Source of the DNA: Herbinix hemicellulosilytica
GTDB taxonomy: Bacteria > Bacillota > Clostridia > Lachnospirales > Lachnospiraceae
DNA length: 64,000 nucleotides
Direction of reading: 5' to 3'
Assembly: GCF_002904165.1 (NCBI RefSeq)
Contig: NZ_CVTD020000007.1
Location: forward strand, 1-64,000
How positions within the stretch are numbered: position 1 is the first letter of the stretch; every line of letters starts with the position of its first letter. The notes below the pieces were generated by a model. That model ran no database searches. It was not told the origin of the DNA and saw nothing but the letters and a program-made list of their open reading frames with translations. Made by a program: the position numbers and the translations under genes. Below, piece by piece: positions 7,945 through 16,613 of the stretch.

Positions 7945-9777
7945 TTATGAACCTGTTCTGTTTCTGCGTTCGCGCATACGCTGGGTTGAATCGAGGATTT
8001 TTTTGCGGATTCGAAGGCTTTTTGGAGTAATTTCCAATAATTCGTCCGTTTCAATGAAATCCAGAGCCTGTTCAAGACTTAATATTTTAGGCGGTGTTAA
8101 TCTTAAAGCCTCATCGGAACCTGCAGCTCTCATATTGGTAAGCTGTTTGCGTTTGCATACATTTACTTCTATATCTTCGGATTTGGGATTTTGACCCACT
8201 ACCATGCCGCAATAAACTTTCGTTCCGGGGCCGATAAAGAGGATACCACGCTCCTGGGCATTATATAAACCGTAAGCTGTACTTTCACCGGTTTCAAATG
8301 CTATAAGGCTTCCGGTCTTGCGGTACTGAATATCTCCCTTATAGGGGCCGTATCCGTCAAAAATGGTATTCATTATACCCGTTCCTTTAGTATCGGTAAG
8401 AAACTCTCCGCGATAACCGATAAGGCCTCTTGAAGGGATGGAAAATTCCAGTCTGGTATTGCCTGTTCCTGTGGGGCGCATATTTATCAATTCACCTTTA
8501 CGCTGGCCAAGCTTTTCTATAACAATACCGGTATATTCATCGGGAACGTCAATAAGGGCCCGTTCCATAGGCTCCAACCTGTTGCCCTTTTCGTCTTCTT
8601 TATATAAAACTTCAGGTTTGCTTACCGAAAATTCATAGCCTTCTCTTCTCATATTTTCGATCAGTATGGAAAGATGAAGTTCTCCTCGGCCCGAAACCTT
8701 AAAACTTTCCGTTGTATCAGTTTCTTCTACCCGCAGGCTTACGTCTGTATTTAATTCTCTAAACAAGCGGTCACGCAAATGCCTTGATGTGACATACTTG
8801 CCTTCGGTACCGGCAAAAGGGCTGTCATTTACATTAAAATACATGGCAATAGTAGGCTCGGATATTTTCTGGAAAGGCAGGGGTTCCGGCCGGTCGGGAG
8901 AACATATTGTATCACCGATATGAATATCGGCAATACCCGATACGGCTACAATTGAGCCGATTGTTGCCTCTGTCACCTCAACCCTTTTAAGTCCGTCAAA
9001 TTCATAAAGTTTACTTACCTTTACCCTGTTACTTTGATCGGGATTATGGGCATTTACAATTACAACATCGTCATTTACGCGTATAGTTCCCCGTTCTACT
9101 TTTCCGATGCCGATACGGCCTACATATTCATTATAGTCAATGGTACTGATAAGAATCTGGGTGCCCTGGTCGGGATCTCCTTCCGGAGCGGGGATGTAAT
9201 TTATTATTGTATCAAAAAGGGGCTTAAGACTGTCTGTTTTCTCATCAGGTGAAAAGGATGCAAAACCTGCCTTGGCGGAAGCAAAAATAAAAGGACAATC
9301 AAGTTGCTTTTCATCCGCATCAAGTTCAATGAGCAATTCAAGGACTTCATCCACAACTTCCATAGGCCTTGCTTCCGGCCGGTCGATTTTATTTACACAT
9401 ACTATTACAGGAAGTGAAAGATCTAAAGCATTTTTAAGTACAAATTTAGTTTGGGGCATAGGTCCTTCGAATGCATCTACAACCAGAATGACCCCGTCAA
9501 CCATTTTAAGCACGCGTTCAACTTCGCCGCCAAAGTCCGCATGGCCCGGCGTATCCACTATATTAATTTTAATACCGTTATAAGTAACGGCAGTATTTTT
9601 CGATAAAATGGTAATGCCTCGTTCTCTTTCCAAATCATTAGAATCTAAAACCCGTTCCATTACGAACTGATTGGAACGAAATACACCGCTTTGCTTTAAT
9701 AACCCATCCACCAAAGTAGTCTTGCCATGGTCGACATGAGCTATTATGGCCACATTTCTGACATCGTGCCGTTTCAT
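7945..9777 (-). CDS. typA: Translational GTPase TypA/BipA
   Basis: Ribosome-associated GTPase of the EF-G/EF-Tu class, involved in 50S assembly and stress or cold adaptation. The GTPase domain shows AHVDHGKTT (G1, near 13-21), RGITI (G2), DTPGHADFGGEV (G3), NKIDRPEARP (G4) and a SAK element (G5). The TypA-specific C-terminus is present (LRLTPPKILSLEQALDFI), with the basic tail ending RERRNRTGS. Full length at 610 aa. The ATG is preceded by AGAAAGAAGG. It is monocistronic with a TTGATT/TAAAAT promoter. Very secure assignment. Confidence 0.97.
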   Translation of the reverse strand: MKRHDVRNVAIIAHVDHGKTTLVDGLLKQSGVFRSNQFVMERVLDSNDLERERGITILSKNTAVTYNGIKINIVDTPGHADFGGEVERVLKMVDGVILVVDAFEGPMPQTKFVLKNALDLSLPVIVCVNKIDRPEARPMEVVDEVLELLIELDADEKQLDCPFIFASAKAGFASFSPDEKTDSLKPLFDTIINYIPAPEGDPDQGTQILISTIDYNEYVGRIGIGKVERGTIRVNDDVVIVNAHNPDQSNRVKVSKLYEFDGLKRVEVTEATIGSIVAVSGIADIHIGDTICSPDRPEPLPFQKISEPTIAMYFNVNDSPFAGTEGKYVTSRHLRDRLFRELNTDVSLRVEETDTTESFKVSGRGELHLSILIENMRREGYEFSVSKPEVLYKEDEKGNRLEPMERALIDVPDEYTGIVIEKLGQRKGELINMRPTGTGNTRLEFSIPSRGLIGYRGEFLTDTKGTGIMNTIFDGYGPYKGDIQYRKTGSLIAFETGESTAYGLYNAQERGILFIGPGTKVYCGMVVGQNPKSEDIEVNVCKRKQLTNMRAAGSDEALRLTPPKILSLEQALDFIETDELLEITPKSLRIRKKILDSTQRMRERRNRTGS

Positions 9778-9829
9778 TAATTTAACCTTCTTTCTAAATT
9801 TAGCATACCATTATTTATACAACTTTTAC

Positions 9830-9858
9830 ATTTTATCAGAGGGAAACATAAAAATCAA
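9830..9858 (-). promoter_or_regulatory. Likely typA promoter
   Basis: On the minus strand TTGATT (9853-9858) and TAAAAT (9830-9835) are 17 nt apart, about 50 nt before the typA start codon. Confidence 0.5.
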
Positions 9859-10045
9859 CTTTTGATTCAGGAAAAACTCACAATGTATTACATTATTTTT
9901 GTATAATATAACAAATTTTGGATAAAATAAAAAAATATGTAAATTTTTACTTCTAAATTATGTATATTAGCATATATATATCATAGGTGAATGAATGCTG
10001 TTAACAATAAACAGATAAATTTACCCCACATTTTAATAAAAAGCA

Positions 10046-10064
10046 GTGGCGTAAAAAACGTCAC
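10046..10064 (+). promoter_or_regulatory. Leader hairpin before the SSB-like gene
   Basis: GTGGCGT, loop AAAAA, ACGTCAC: 7 bp including one G-U pair, ending 8 nt before the AGGGAG ribosome site. It could tune translation of the gene that follows; there is no direct evidence. The rest of 9859-10045 shows no gene. Confidence 0.35.
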
Positions 10065-10085
10065 GAAAGAAGGGAGAGGTACGAT

Positions 10086-10718
10086 ATGGCGGATAAAATT
10101 TTTGAAAACAATCAAGTAAGTATTGCAGGTGAAGTGGCAAACGCTTTTACGTTTAGCCATGAGGTCTTCGGAGAAGGATTTTATCTTTTTGACGTAATCG
10201 TTAAAAGGCTTAGCGATGCGGTCGATATTATACCGGTTATGGTCTCCGAAAGGCTGATTGACGTAAAACAGGATTACACCGGTAAGTACGCCGAGATAAT
10301 TGGTCAGTTCAGATCCTATAACAGGCATGAAGAAAACAAGAATAAACTGGTGCTGTCGGTTTTTGCCAGGGATATTAAAATAGTCGACCAATTATCCGAA
10401 AATGTCAAAACCAATTACATCTTTCTGGACGGCTATGTATGCAAACCTCCGGTTTACCGTAAGACCCCTCTTGGCAGAGAAATAGCGGACATATTGCTGG
10501 CAGTAAACCGACCGTATGGAAAATCTGATTATATTCCCTGCATAAGCTGGGGCAGGAACGCAAGATATGCCGAAACATTTGCGGTTGGCGGTCATGTGCA
10601 GATCTGGGGCAGAATTCAAAGCAGGGAATATCAAAAGAAAATTAGTGAAACCGAATTTGAAAAGCGCATAGCTTATGAGGTCTCCGTAAGCAAACTGGAA
10701 TATTTGGATGAATCATAA
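10086..10718 (+). CDS. SSB-like protein with two OB folds
   Basis: A 210-residue protein that looks like two tandem OB-fold units. The first (about 5-100) starts NNQVSIAGEVANAF and the second (about 105-207) has NYIFLDGYVCKPPVYRKTPLGREIADILLAVNR followed by YIPCISWGRNARYAETF and GHVQIWGRIQSR. The second unit follows the SSB strand pattern closely. It lacks the acidic DDDIPF-type tail of the canonical replicative SSB, so it is probably an accessory single-strand binding protein of the kind common in Clostridia. AGAAGGGAGAGG precedes the ATG. It stands alone, with a leader hairpin. Confidence 0.75.
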   Translation: MADKIFENNQVSIAGEVANAFTFSHEVFGEGFYLFDVIVKRLSDAVDIIPVMVSERLIDVKQDYTGKYAEIIGQFRSYNRHEENKNKLVLSVFARDIKIVDQLSENVKTNYIFLDGYVCKPPVYRKTPLGREIADILLAVNRPYGKSDYIPCISWGRNARYAETFAVGGHVQIWGRIQSREYQKKISETEFEKRIAYEVSVSKLEYLDES

Positions 10719-10752
10719 TCTTTGGATATTTAAAATGTATAATGTCAGATTC

Positions 10753-10849
10753 AAGGTATGCGGATATAACCAAAACATAACGATAAACACATTTTGAATT
10801 TAAGGTGCATATAATGAGGTAGGTGTGTTGGGTTATATCTGTATACCTT
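10753..10849 (+). repeat. Long inverted repeat, 19-bp arms
   Basis: Arm 10753-10771 (AAGGTATGCGGATATAACC) pairs with 10831-10849 along 19 positions as RNA, with two of the pairs being G-U. The loop is 59 nt. It begins 34 nt after the SSB-like gene. No T-run follows, so it is not a standard terminator. It could be a structured RNA, a degenerate miniature element or a processing site. Confidence 0.55.
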
Positions 10850-10952
10850 TATTTATTTGGTAAAGCTTCTTTTAAAATATTTATTAAATTTTTTGGCATT
10901 TTAATAAAAATATGAAAAGTTTGATTAAAAAATTAAGGCTTAATTATTTGTA

Positions 10953-10981
10953 TTGACATCATATGATATAAATGCTAATAT
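10953..10981 (+). promoter_or_regulatory. Promoter of the dapA-dapB leader
   Basis: TTGACA (10953-10958), 17 nt, TAATAT (10976-10981), ending about 27 nt before the lysine riboswitch. Confidence 0.75.
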
Positions 10982-11008
10982 AAGTTTACGAAAATTGAAA
11001 ATTTTGCT

Positions 11009-11179
11009 TAAGGTAGAGGTGCGGCATTCATAAGTACGCTGTATGATATTTCAGGGATAGGTGATTACAGCGGAAAGGGGATGCTGCCGAAGCAATAATA
11101 ATCCTGAGTTATTATTGCTGGGCATATGGTGAATAACCATATGACTGTCATCAGTTTTATTGATGGAGCGCTACCTAAA
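11009..11179 (+). promoter_or_regulatory. Lysine riboswitch (L box)
   Basis: The conserved L-box blocks are visible in order: AGGTAGAGGTGCGG at 11011, GGGGATGCTGCCGAAG near 11078-11093, a hairpin ending GCTGGGCAT, TGACTGTCATC near 11141, and TGGAGCGCTACCT at 11164-11176. The closing stem P1 pairs AGGTAG (11011-11016) with CTACCT (11171-11176). It senses lysine and should lower dapA-dapB transcription when lysine is plentiful. The expression platform (11180-11273) is rich in ACGTA repeats, and CTAAAGAATT (11175-11184) can pair with AATTCTTTAG (11263-11272), probably as the alternative helix. Confidence 0.9.
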
Positions 11180-11273
11180 GAATTTACGTATTATATACGT
11201 ATTATGCGTATATATCTTTAAATTTATACGTATAGTACGTCTATAAATTAATATACGTACAGAATTCTTTAGA

Positions 11274-11300
11274 GTCGACTCTGCAGTCGACCTTTTTTTT
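11274..11300 (+). terminator. Riboswitch-controlled terminator before dapA
   Basis: GTCGACT, loop CTGC, AGTCGAC, then C and eight T. It lies 65 nt before the dapA start, so it acts as the off-switch of the L-box leader. Confidence 0.85.
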
Positions 11301-11365
11301 AGCATAATATTGAATACAGAACGAAATGTAATTAATCATAGATAAAATTTTACGGAGGTGTCATT

Positions 11366-12259
11366 ATGGCTTTATTCAAAGGAGCCGGTGTTGCTATCGT
11401 AACACCCTTTAACGAAAAAAACGAGGTTAATTATGAGAAACTGGGTGAATTGATTGACTATCAGATTGAGAACGGTACGGACAGCATAATAATTTGCGGA
11501 ACGACAGGAGAATCATCCACACTTACCGAAGAAGAACATCTGGAATGCATCAAATTTGCTGTGGAAAAAGTAAACAAGAGAGTACCTGTTATAGCGGGAA
11601 CCGGGTCAAACTGCACCGAAACAGCCATATACCTGTCAACCGAAGCAGAAAAATACGGGGCGGACGGACTTCTGCTTGTCACACCGTATTACAACAAAGC
11701 AACACAAAACGGGCTTATAGAACATTTTACGGCAGTGGCAAAAAAGGTGTCGATTCCTATTATACTTTATAACGTACCGGGAAGAACCGGATGCAATATT
11801 CTGCCCAAGACGGTAGCAACTCTGGTAAAGAACGTTGATAATATAGTAGGAATAAAGGAAGCCAGCGGCAATATAGCTCAAGTGGCAGAAATAATGAATT
11901 TGACTGACGGAAATATAGATATGTATTCAGGAAATGACGAGATGGTTGTTCCTATTTTATCCCTGGGCGGCATAGGGGTAATCTCCGTATTGTCAAATAT
12001 TGCTCCCAGAGAAACCCATGATATGGTTATGAAATATCTGGAAGGCGATATAATTACAAGCCGCAATCTTCAGCTTAAATATCTTCCTTTAATTAATGCA
12101 TTATTCTGTGAAGTTAATCCTATCCCGGTAAAGGCAGCTCTTAATCTGATGGGCTTTAATGTAGGAAAACCCCGTATGCCTTTGACCGAAATGGAACCTG
12201 CAAATCAGGAAAGACTTAAGAAAGAAATGAATAATTGCAACATTAAAACGGTAGCATAA
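11366..12259 (+). CDS. dapA: 4-hydroxy-tetrahydrodipicolinate synthase
   Basis: Condenses pyruvate and aspartate semialdehyde, the first step committed to lysine and diaminopimelate. It also feeds dipicolinate for spores. It is a TIM-barrel aldolase: Schiff-base Lys164 in GIKEASGN, Tyr135 in ILYNVPGRTG, and the GTTGES motif at 45-50. Length 297 aa is standard. ACGGAGGTG lies just upstream of the ATG. First gene of dapA-dapB, controlled by the lysine riboswitch and its terminator. Confidence 0.97.
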   Translation: MALFKGAGVAIVTPFNEKNEVNYEKLGELIDYQIENGTDSIIICGTTGESSTLTEEEHLECIKFAVEKVNKRVPVIAGTGSNCTETAIYLSTEAEKYGADGLLLVTPYYNKATQNGLIEHFTAVAKKVSIPIILYNVPGRTGCNILPKTVATLVKNVDNIVGIKEASGNIAQVAEIMNLTDGNIDMYSGNDEMVVPILSLGGIGVISVLSNIAPRETHDMVMKYLEGDIITSRNLQLKYLPLINALFCEVNPIPVKAALNLMGFNVGKPRMPLTEMEPANQERLKKEMNNCNIKTVA

Positions 12260-12290
12260 ATACCGGTAAAAATACGATCGGAGGAAGCAT

Positions 12291-13046
12291 ATGACAAATA
12301 TCATTTTACGCGGATGCAATGGCAAAATGGGCCGGGTAGTTACGCAGTTGGTAAATGAAGATGAAAATGTCGCCATTGTGGCAGGAATTGATTTGTCAAC
12401 TGATGGTCAAAATACTTATCCGGTTTTTCAAAGCTTTTCCCAGTGTAATATAAAGGCAGATGTCATTATTGATTTTTCTTCACCGGTGAATGTCAGGGAT
12501 ATGCTGGATTTTGCCATAGACAGGGGTATAGGGATTGTACTATGCACAACGGGCTTTACAAAAAAGGACCTGGAGCTGATAGAGGAAGCTTCAAGGTTAA
12601 TTTCCATACTTAGGTCGGCGAATATGTCCATGGGTATAAACCTGATTACCAAGTTGGTCAAAGAAGCCGCAAGGGTTCTTGCTGTATCAGGCTTTGATAT
12701 TGAGATCGTAGAGAAGCATCATAATAAAAAAGTAGATGCCCCGTCAGGGACAGCACTTGCCTTAGCCGATGCCATAAACGATGCGTTAAACAACTCTTAT
12801 GAATATGTCTATGACCGTACCGATATCCGGGCTCCCAGACAGAAAAAAGAAATAGGAATATCGGCTGTCCGCGGAGGAACTATTGTCGGCGAACATGAAA
12901 TAATATTTGCGGGAAGCGACGAGGTTATCGAAATAAAACATACGGCTTATTCCAAAGCGATTTTTGCCAAGGGCGCTATACAGGCAGCAAAGTTTTTGCA
13001 TGGCAAGCCTGCCGGAATGTACACTATGAATGATGTAATAGGCTAA
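12291..13046 (+). CDS. dapB: 4-hydroxy-tetrahydrodipicolinate reductase
   Basis: NAD(P)H-dependent second enzyme of the DAP/lysine pathway. The nucleotide-binding motif GCNGKMGRVV is at 8-17 and the catalytic EKHHNKKVDAPSGTA segment at 141-155 contains the His pair and the Lys. The length (251 aa) is normal. CGGAGGAAGC precedes the ATG. It is 31 nt after dapA and shares its riboswitch. A strong terminator follows. Confidence 0.97.
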   Translation: MTNIILRGCNGKMGRVVTQLVNEDENVAIVAGIDLSTDGQNTYPVFQSFSQCNIKADVIIDFSSPVNVRDMLDFAIDRGIGIVLCTTGFTKKDLELIEEASRLISILRSANMSMGINLITKLVKEAARVLAVSGFDIEIVEKHHNKKVDAPSGTALALADAINDALNNSYEYVYDRTDIRAPRQKKEIGISAVRGGTIVGEHEIIFAGSDEVIEIKHTAYSKAIFAKGAIQAAKFLHGKPAGMYTMNDVIG

Positions 13047-13063
13047 GTAAAAAATAAAACTGG

Positions 13064-13100
13064 ACCCTAAAACACTTAACCGGTGATTTTAGGGTTTTTT
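13064..13100 (+). terminator. dapB terminator
   Basis: ACCCTAAAA (13064-13072) pairs with TTTTAGGGT (13087-13095), followed by a T-tract. Confidence 0.9.
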
Positions 13101-13256
13101 ATTTTTACTCTTATATATGATGATGGTTAATATATATTTTCAATTACATAGAATGATGAAATAATATCAAATTGTATATTTGTTCACAATTTTTTCGTAT
13201 TCTTATTGTATTATACTGGATGGAATATATACATATTTGCAAGGGAGGAGACTGTT

Positions 13257-14294
13257 TTGATTGAGGTAAAAAATCTGGTTAAGCGTTATGGAAACCATAC
13301 CGCTGTAAACGATTTGTCTTTTACCGTTAACAGGGGGCAGATATTAGGTTTTCTCGGCCCCAACGGGGCAGGAAAAACCACAACTATGAATATTATTACA
13401 GGTTATATATCTGCGACGGAAGGAACAGTAACAGTAAACGGCATTGATGTTTTTGAAGAGCCTGAAGAAGTTAAAAAAATGATAGGTTACCTTCCGGAAT
13501 TCCCGCCTTTGTATCCTGATCTTACGGTTTGGGAATACCTTAACTTTGTGGCAGATATCAAGAAAGTAAAAAAATCTGCAAGAAGACAGATGGTGAATGA
13601 TGTCATGGAAGCCACAAAGATAGCAGACATGAGAAACCGTCTGATAAAACATTTGTCTAAAGGTTATAAGCAAAGGGTAGGACTTGCCCAGGCCATTATG
13701 GGATATCCTGAAGTTATTATTCTTGATGAACCGACAGTCGGACTTGATCCTAAGCAGATTATTGAAATAAGAGATTTGATTCGTGACCTTAGCAAAAATC
13801 ATACTGTAATTTTAAGTTCACATATAATGCAGGAAGTAAATGCGGTTTGTGACAGTGTTATGATAATTGATAAAGGCAGATTAATATTACAGGACAAACC
13901 GGAAAACTTAAGCCTGCATTTCGGGTCTACCGGAGGCCTTAAGCTGGTTATTAAGGGCAATAAAAACGATGTACTTAATGAGCTTAAAAAGATAGGAAGA
14001 ATAACCAAGATAGAAGAAAAAGAAAGCCTTGAAGAGGGAACAGTCAGTTTTACCGTATATTGTAAAGAAGACGATGATATTAGGGAAGAAGTCTTTTACA
14101 GCATGAGCAAAAACAATACTCCTATCTTAGAGATGCAATCCATACGGATGAGTCTGGAAGATATCTTTATTAAGGTTACTCAGGATGATGCTTTTATAAA
14201 TGAGGACAAACCGGAAGTATATGAGGATAAAACCGAGGATTTGTCATCATCCGCAGATAAAGAGGAGGTAAGTAATAATGCTGGCGATTTATAA
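13257..14294 (+). CDS. ABC transporter ATP-binding protein (GldA-like)
   Basis: ATPase of an ABC-2 type exporter. The LGPNGAGKTT Walker A is near residues 30-39, the signature-like LSKGYKQR near 130, Walker B VIILDEPTVGLDP follows, then the switch His in LSSHIMQEV. After the ATPase core there is a C-terminal extension of roughly 120 residues ending in an acidic tail. I place the start at TTG 13257, 6 nt after AGGGAGGAG; a longer reading from 13206 has no ribosome site. Its end overlaps the permease gene by 17 nt. First of four genes that resemble the Bacteroidetes gldA-F-G set plus a DUF4340 gene. Confidence 0.85.
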   Translation: MIEVKNLVKRYGNHTAVNDLSFTVNRGQILGFLGPNGAGKTTTMNIITGYISATEGTVTVNGIDVFEEPEEVKKMIGYLPEFPPLYPDLTVWEYLNFVADIKKVKKSARRQMVNDVMEATKIADMRNRLIKHLSKGYKQRVGLAQAIMGYPEVIILDEPTVGLDPKQIIEIRDLIRDLSKNHTVILSSHIMQEVNAVCDSVMIIDKGRLILQDKPENLSLHFGSTGGLKLVIKGNKNDVLNELKKIGRITKIEEKESLEEGTVSFTVYCKEDDDIREEVFYSMSKNNTPILEMQSIRMSLEDIFIKVTQDDAFINEDKPEVYEDKTEDLSSSADKEEVSNNAGDL

Positions 14295-15141
14295 AAAAGA
14301 ATTGCGTTCGTATTTTACTTCTATGATAGGGTATGTATTTATATCGCTGTTTTTGGCTATAATCGGAGTTTATTTTTACATTTATAACCTGGTAAACAGG
14401 GCAGCAAATTTTGAATATACGGTAGCAAATGTAAGTTTTATCTTTGTTCTTCTTGTACCTCTTCTTACTATGAGAATCATGGCGGAAGAAAACAGACAAA
14501 AAACCGACCAGCTTCTTTTGACATCGCCGGTTACGGCTGCCGATATTGTTCTTGGTAAGTTTTTTGCGGTATTTACCATATTGTTTATGGTAGTTGCCGT
14601 TATCAGTACATACCCCCTGATTATGTCAAGGTTCGGGGAAGTTCCGTATGCTTCGGCTTATGCCAGTTTATTTGGCTTTCTTTTGCTTGGAGGAGCTTAT
14701 CTGGCAATGGGCTTGTATCTTTCTTCCCTTACTGAAAGCCAGGTTGTTGCGGCTGTAATTACTTTTATAGTATTCTTCATAACTTTATTTATGGACAATA
14801 TAGCCAAAAGTATATCTACCGGCAGTAAATCCGCATTTATCTTTTTTACGGTTTTGATTCTAATAATTTGCTTTATACTCTGGCTTATGATGCATAACCT
14901 GACTGTTTCTGTCGGAACAGCAGTTGTAGGAGAGGGGATATTACTTGCCATTTATCTGTCTAAACCTGCTCTCCTTGAAGGGTCTGTTATAAAGGTATTT
15001 AATTGGCTTTCGGCAAATGCCCGTTTCTATAATTTTTACATGGGTATATTTGATTTGTCGGATATAATTTATTACCTAAGTATAATTATAATATTCTTGT
15101 TCCTTTCAATTCAGGTTATTAAGAAAAAGAGATGGAGCTAG
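14278..15141 (+). CDS. ABC-2 type permease (GldF-like)
   Basis: Membrane subunit of the exporter. It starts MLAIYKKELRSYFTSMIGYVF, the usual opening of ABC-2/GldF permeases. About six or seven helices follow, with the family motif RIMAEENRQKTDQLLLTSPV near 62-81 in the first cytoplasmic loop. The length of 287 aa fits. AGAGGAGGTAAGTA precedes the ATG, inside the end of the ATPase gene. The substrate is unknown; in Firmicutes these sets are not linked to gliding. Confidence 0.85.
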   Translation: MLAIYKKELRSYFTSMIGYVFISLFLAIIGVYFYIYNLVNRAANFEYTVANVSFIFVLLVPLLTMRIMAEENRQKTDQLLLTSPVTAADIVLGKFFAVFTILFMVVAVISTYPLIMSRFGEVPYASAYASLFGFLLLGGAYLAMGLYLSSLTESQVVAAVITFIVFFITLFMDNIAKSISTGSKSAFIFFTVLILIICFILWLMMHNLTVSVGTAVVGEGILLAIYLSKPALLEGSVIKVFNWLSANARFYNFYMGIFDLSDIIYYLSIIIIFLFLSIQVIKKKRWS

Positions 15142-15158
15142 GGATGGAGGAGGAAGCA

Positions 15159-16613
15159 ATGAGCGATAATAAAAAGCAAAATTCAAAAAATATTATTGAG
15201 CAGATAAAGGCTTCCTTTACCGGAAGAAAATTTAAAAGCGGAGCTTATGTATCTGTAATATCTGCGGTAGTTATAGTTTTGATTCTTCTTATAAATTTAA
15301 TAATATCAGAATTTGATTTAAAAATTGACTTAAGTAACAATAAGCTGTACACCTTAACTGACGAAACCAAGGAATACATAAAGAATATGGAAGACGACAT
15401 AACAATTTATTATCTGGTCGAAGCGGGAAATGAAGCTCAGATTTTCCAAAAGATAGCCGAAAAATTCGACAGTCTTTCCGACAAGATTACCCTGGTGCAA
15501 AAAGACCCGGTTCAATACCCTACTTTTGCCCAGCAGTATGTGGATGATGAGATTAGTGTAGGCAGTTTTCTTGTAGTAAATAACCGCACAAACAAGGCAA
15601 AGTATGTGGATTATAATGAAATGCTTGTGCAGGAATTCGACTACCAAAGCTTTCAATATTTTACGGTAGGTGTGGATGTAGAAGGTAAACTCATATCAGC
15701 CATTCAATATGTTACAAATCCGGATCTTCCTGTTGTTTATTATACGGTCGGCCATGAAGAGTATGAAATCGGTGAACTGTTTAAGGATACCTTAGACAGG
15801 ATGAACATAGAAATCCAGTCTCTTCAGACTCTGACTCTGGAAAAGATGCCGGATGACTGTGACGTATTGATAATTAACAGCCCTAAGATAGATTTCTCCG
15901 ATTCGGAAATCGATATGATAAAGCAGTATATGGCAGCAGGGGGCAAGGCAGTCATAGTAATGGACTATCAGGCCCAGGATTTTGTAAACTTAAATTCATT
16001 AATAAATTACTATGGTATGCAGATTGAAAAAGGGATTATATGTGAAGCGGATGCCGACAGATATGTTCCATTATATCCACGATACATTGTGCCTGAGGTA
16101 TTGGAACATGATATTACAAATACCTTATCAAAAAGCAACCGTATTGTGGTTACCCCCAAATCTTCCGGCATAACCCTTTTGGATAATGTAAGAAGTTCCC
16201 TTACCATTGAACCGTTACTAAAAACTTCCGATTCTGCATACTCAAAAGTCGACCTAAATCCTCAGACCCTCTTGAAAGAGGATGGGGATATTGACGGGCC
16301 ATTCTATACTGGTGTTGTTTCCAGTGACACCTATGAAGGAGTTACTTCAAAACTGGTAGTATATACATCGGAAATGATATTTGACGATAATATGATAAGC
16401 GATTTCGGAAACTTTTATCTGCTTGTCGGAACAATATCCAATCTGGTAGGAGAAATGGATACCATATCGGTAAGAGCCAGATATCTGTATCCTCAGTTTC
16501 TTAATATAACACAGAAAGCTGCTATGATATGGGCCGCCGCCATAGTAATAGTGCTGCCGGTAATTATCCTAGCTTCAGGTATAGTAATCGTAGTTAGGAG
16601 GAGGAAGCGCTAA
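15159..16613 (+). CDS. GldG-like ABC auxiliary protein
   Basis: Membrane-anchored extracytoplasmic protein of the GldG/ABC-type uncharacterised family (PF09822-like). One helix near residues 33-55 follows a basic N-terminus, then comes a large outer domain starting FDLKIDLSNNKLYTLTDETK, the family's hallmark. A second helix near the C-terminus (AAAIVIVLPVIILASGIVIVV) is followed by RRRKR. I chose ATG 15159 because GGAGGAGG sits 6 nt upstream; the in-frame ATG at 15132 lies inside the previous gene without a ribosome site. Partner of the GldA/F-like transporter. Confidence 0.85.
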   Translation: MSDNKKQNSKNIIEQIKASFTGRKFKSGAYVSVISAVVIVLILLINLIISEFDLKIDLSNNKLYTLTDETKEYIKNMEDDITIYYLVEAGNEAQIFQKIAEKFDSLSDKITLVQKDPVQYPTFAQQYVDDEISVGSFLVVNNRTNKAKYVDYNEMLVQEFDYQSFQYFTVGVDVEGKLISAIQYVTNPDLPVVYYTVGHEEYEIGELFKDTLDRMNIEIQSLQTLTLEKMPDDCDVLIINSPKIDFSDSEIDMIKQYMAAGGKAVIVMDYQAQDFVNLNSLINYYGMQIEKGIICEADADRYVPLYPRYIVPEVLEHDITNTLSKSNRIVVTPKSSGITLLDNVRSSLTIEPLLKTSDSAYSKVDLNPQTLLKEDGDIDGPFYTGVVSSDTYEGVTSKLVVYTSEMIFDDNMISDFGNFYLLVGTISNLVGEMDTISVRARYLYPQFLNITQKAAMIWAAAIVIVLPVIILASGIVIVVRRRKR

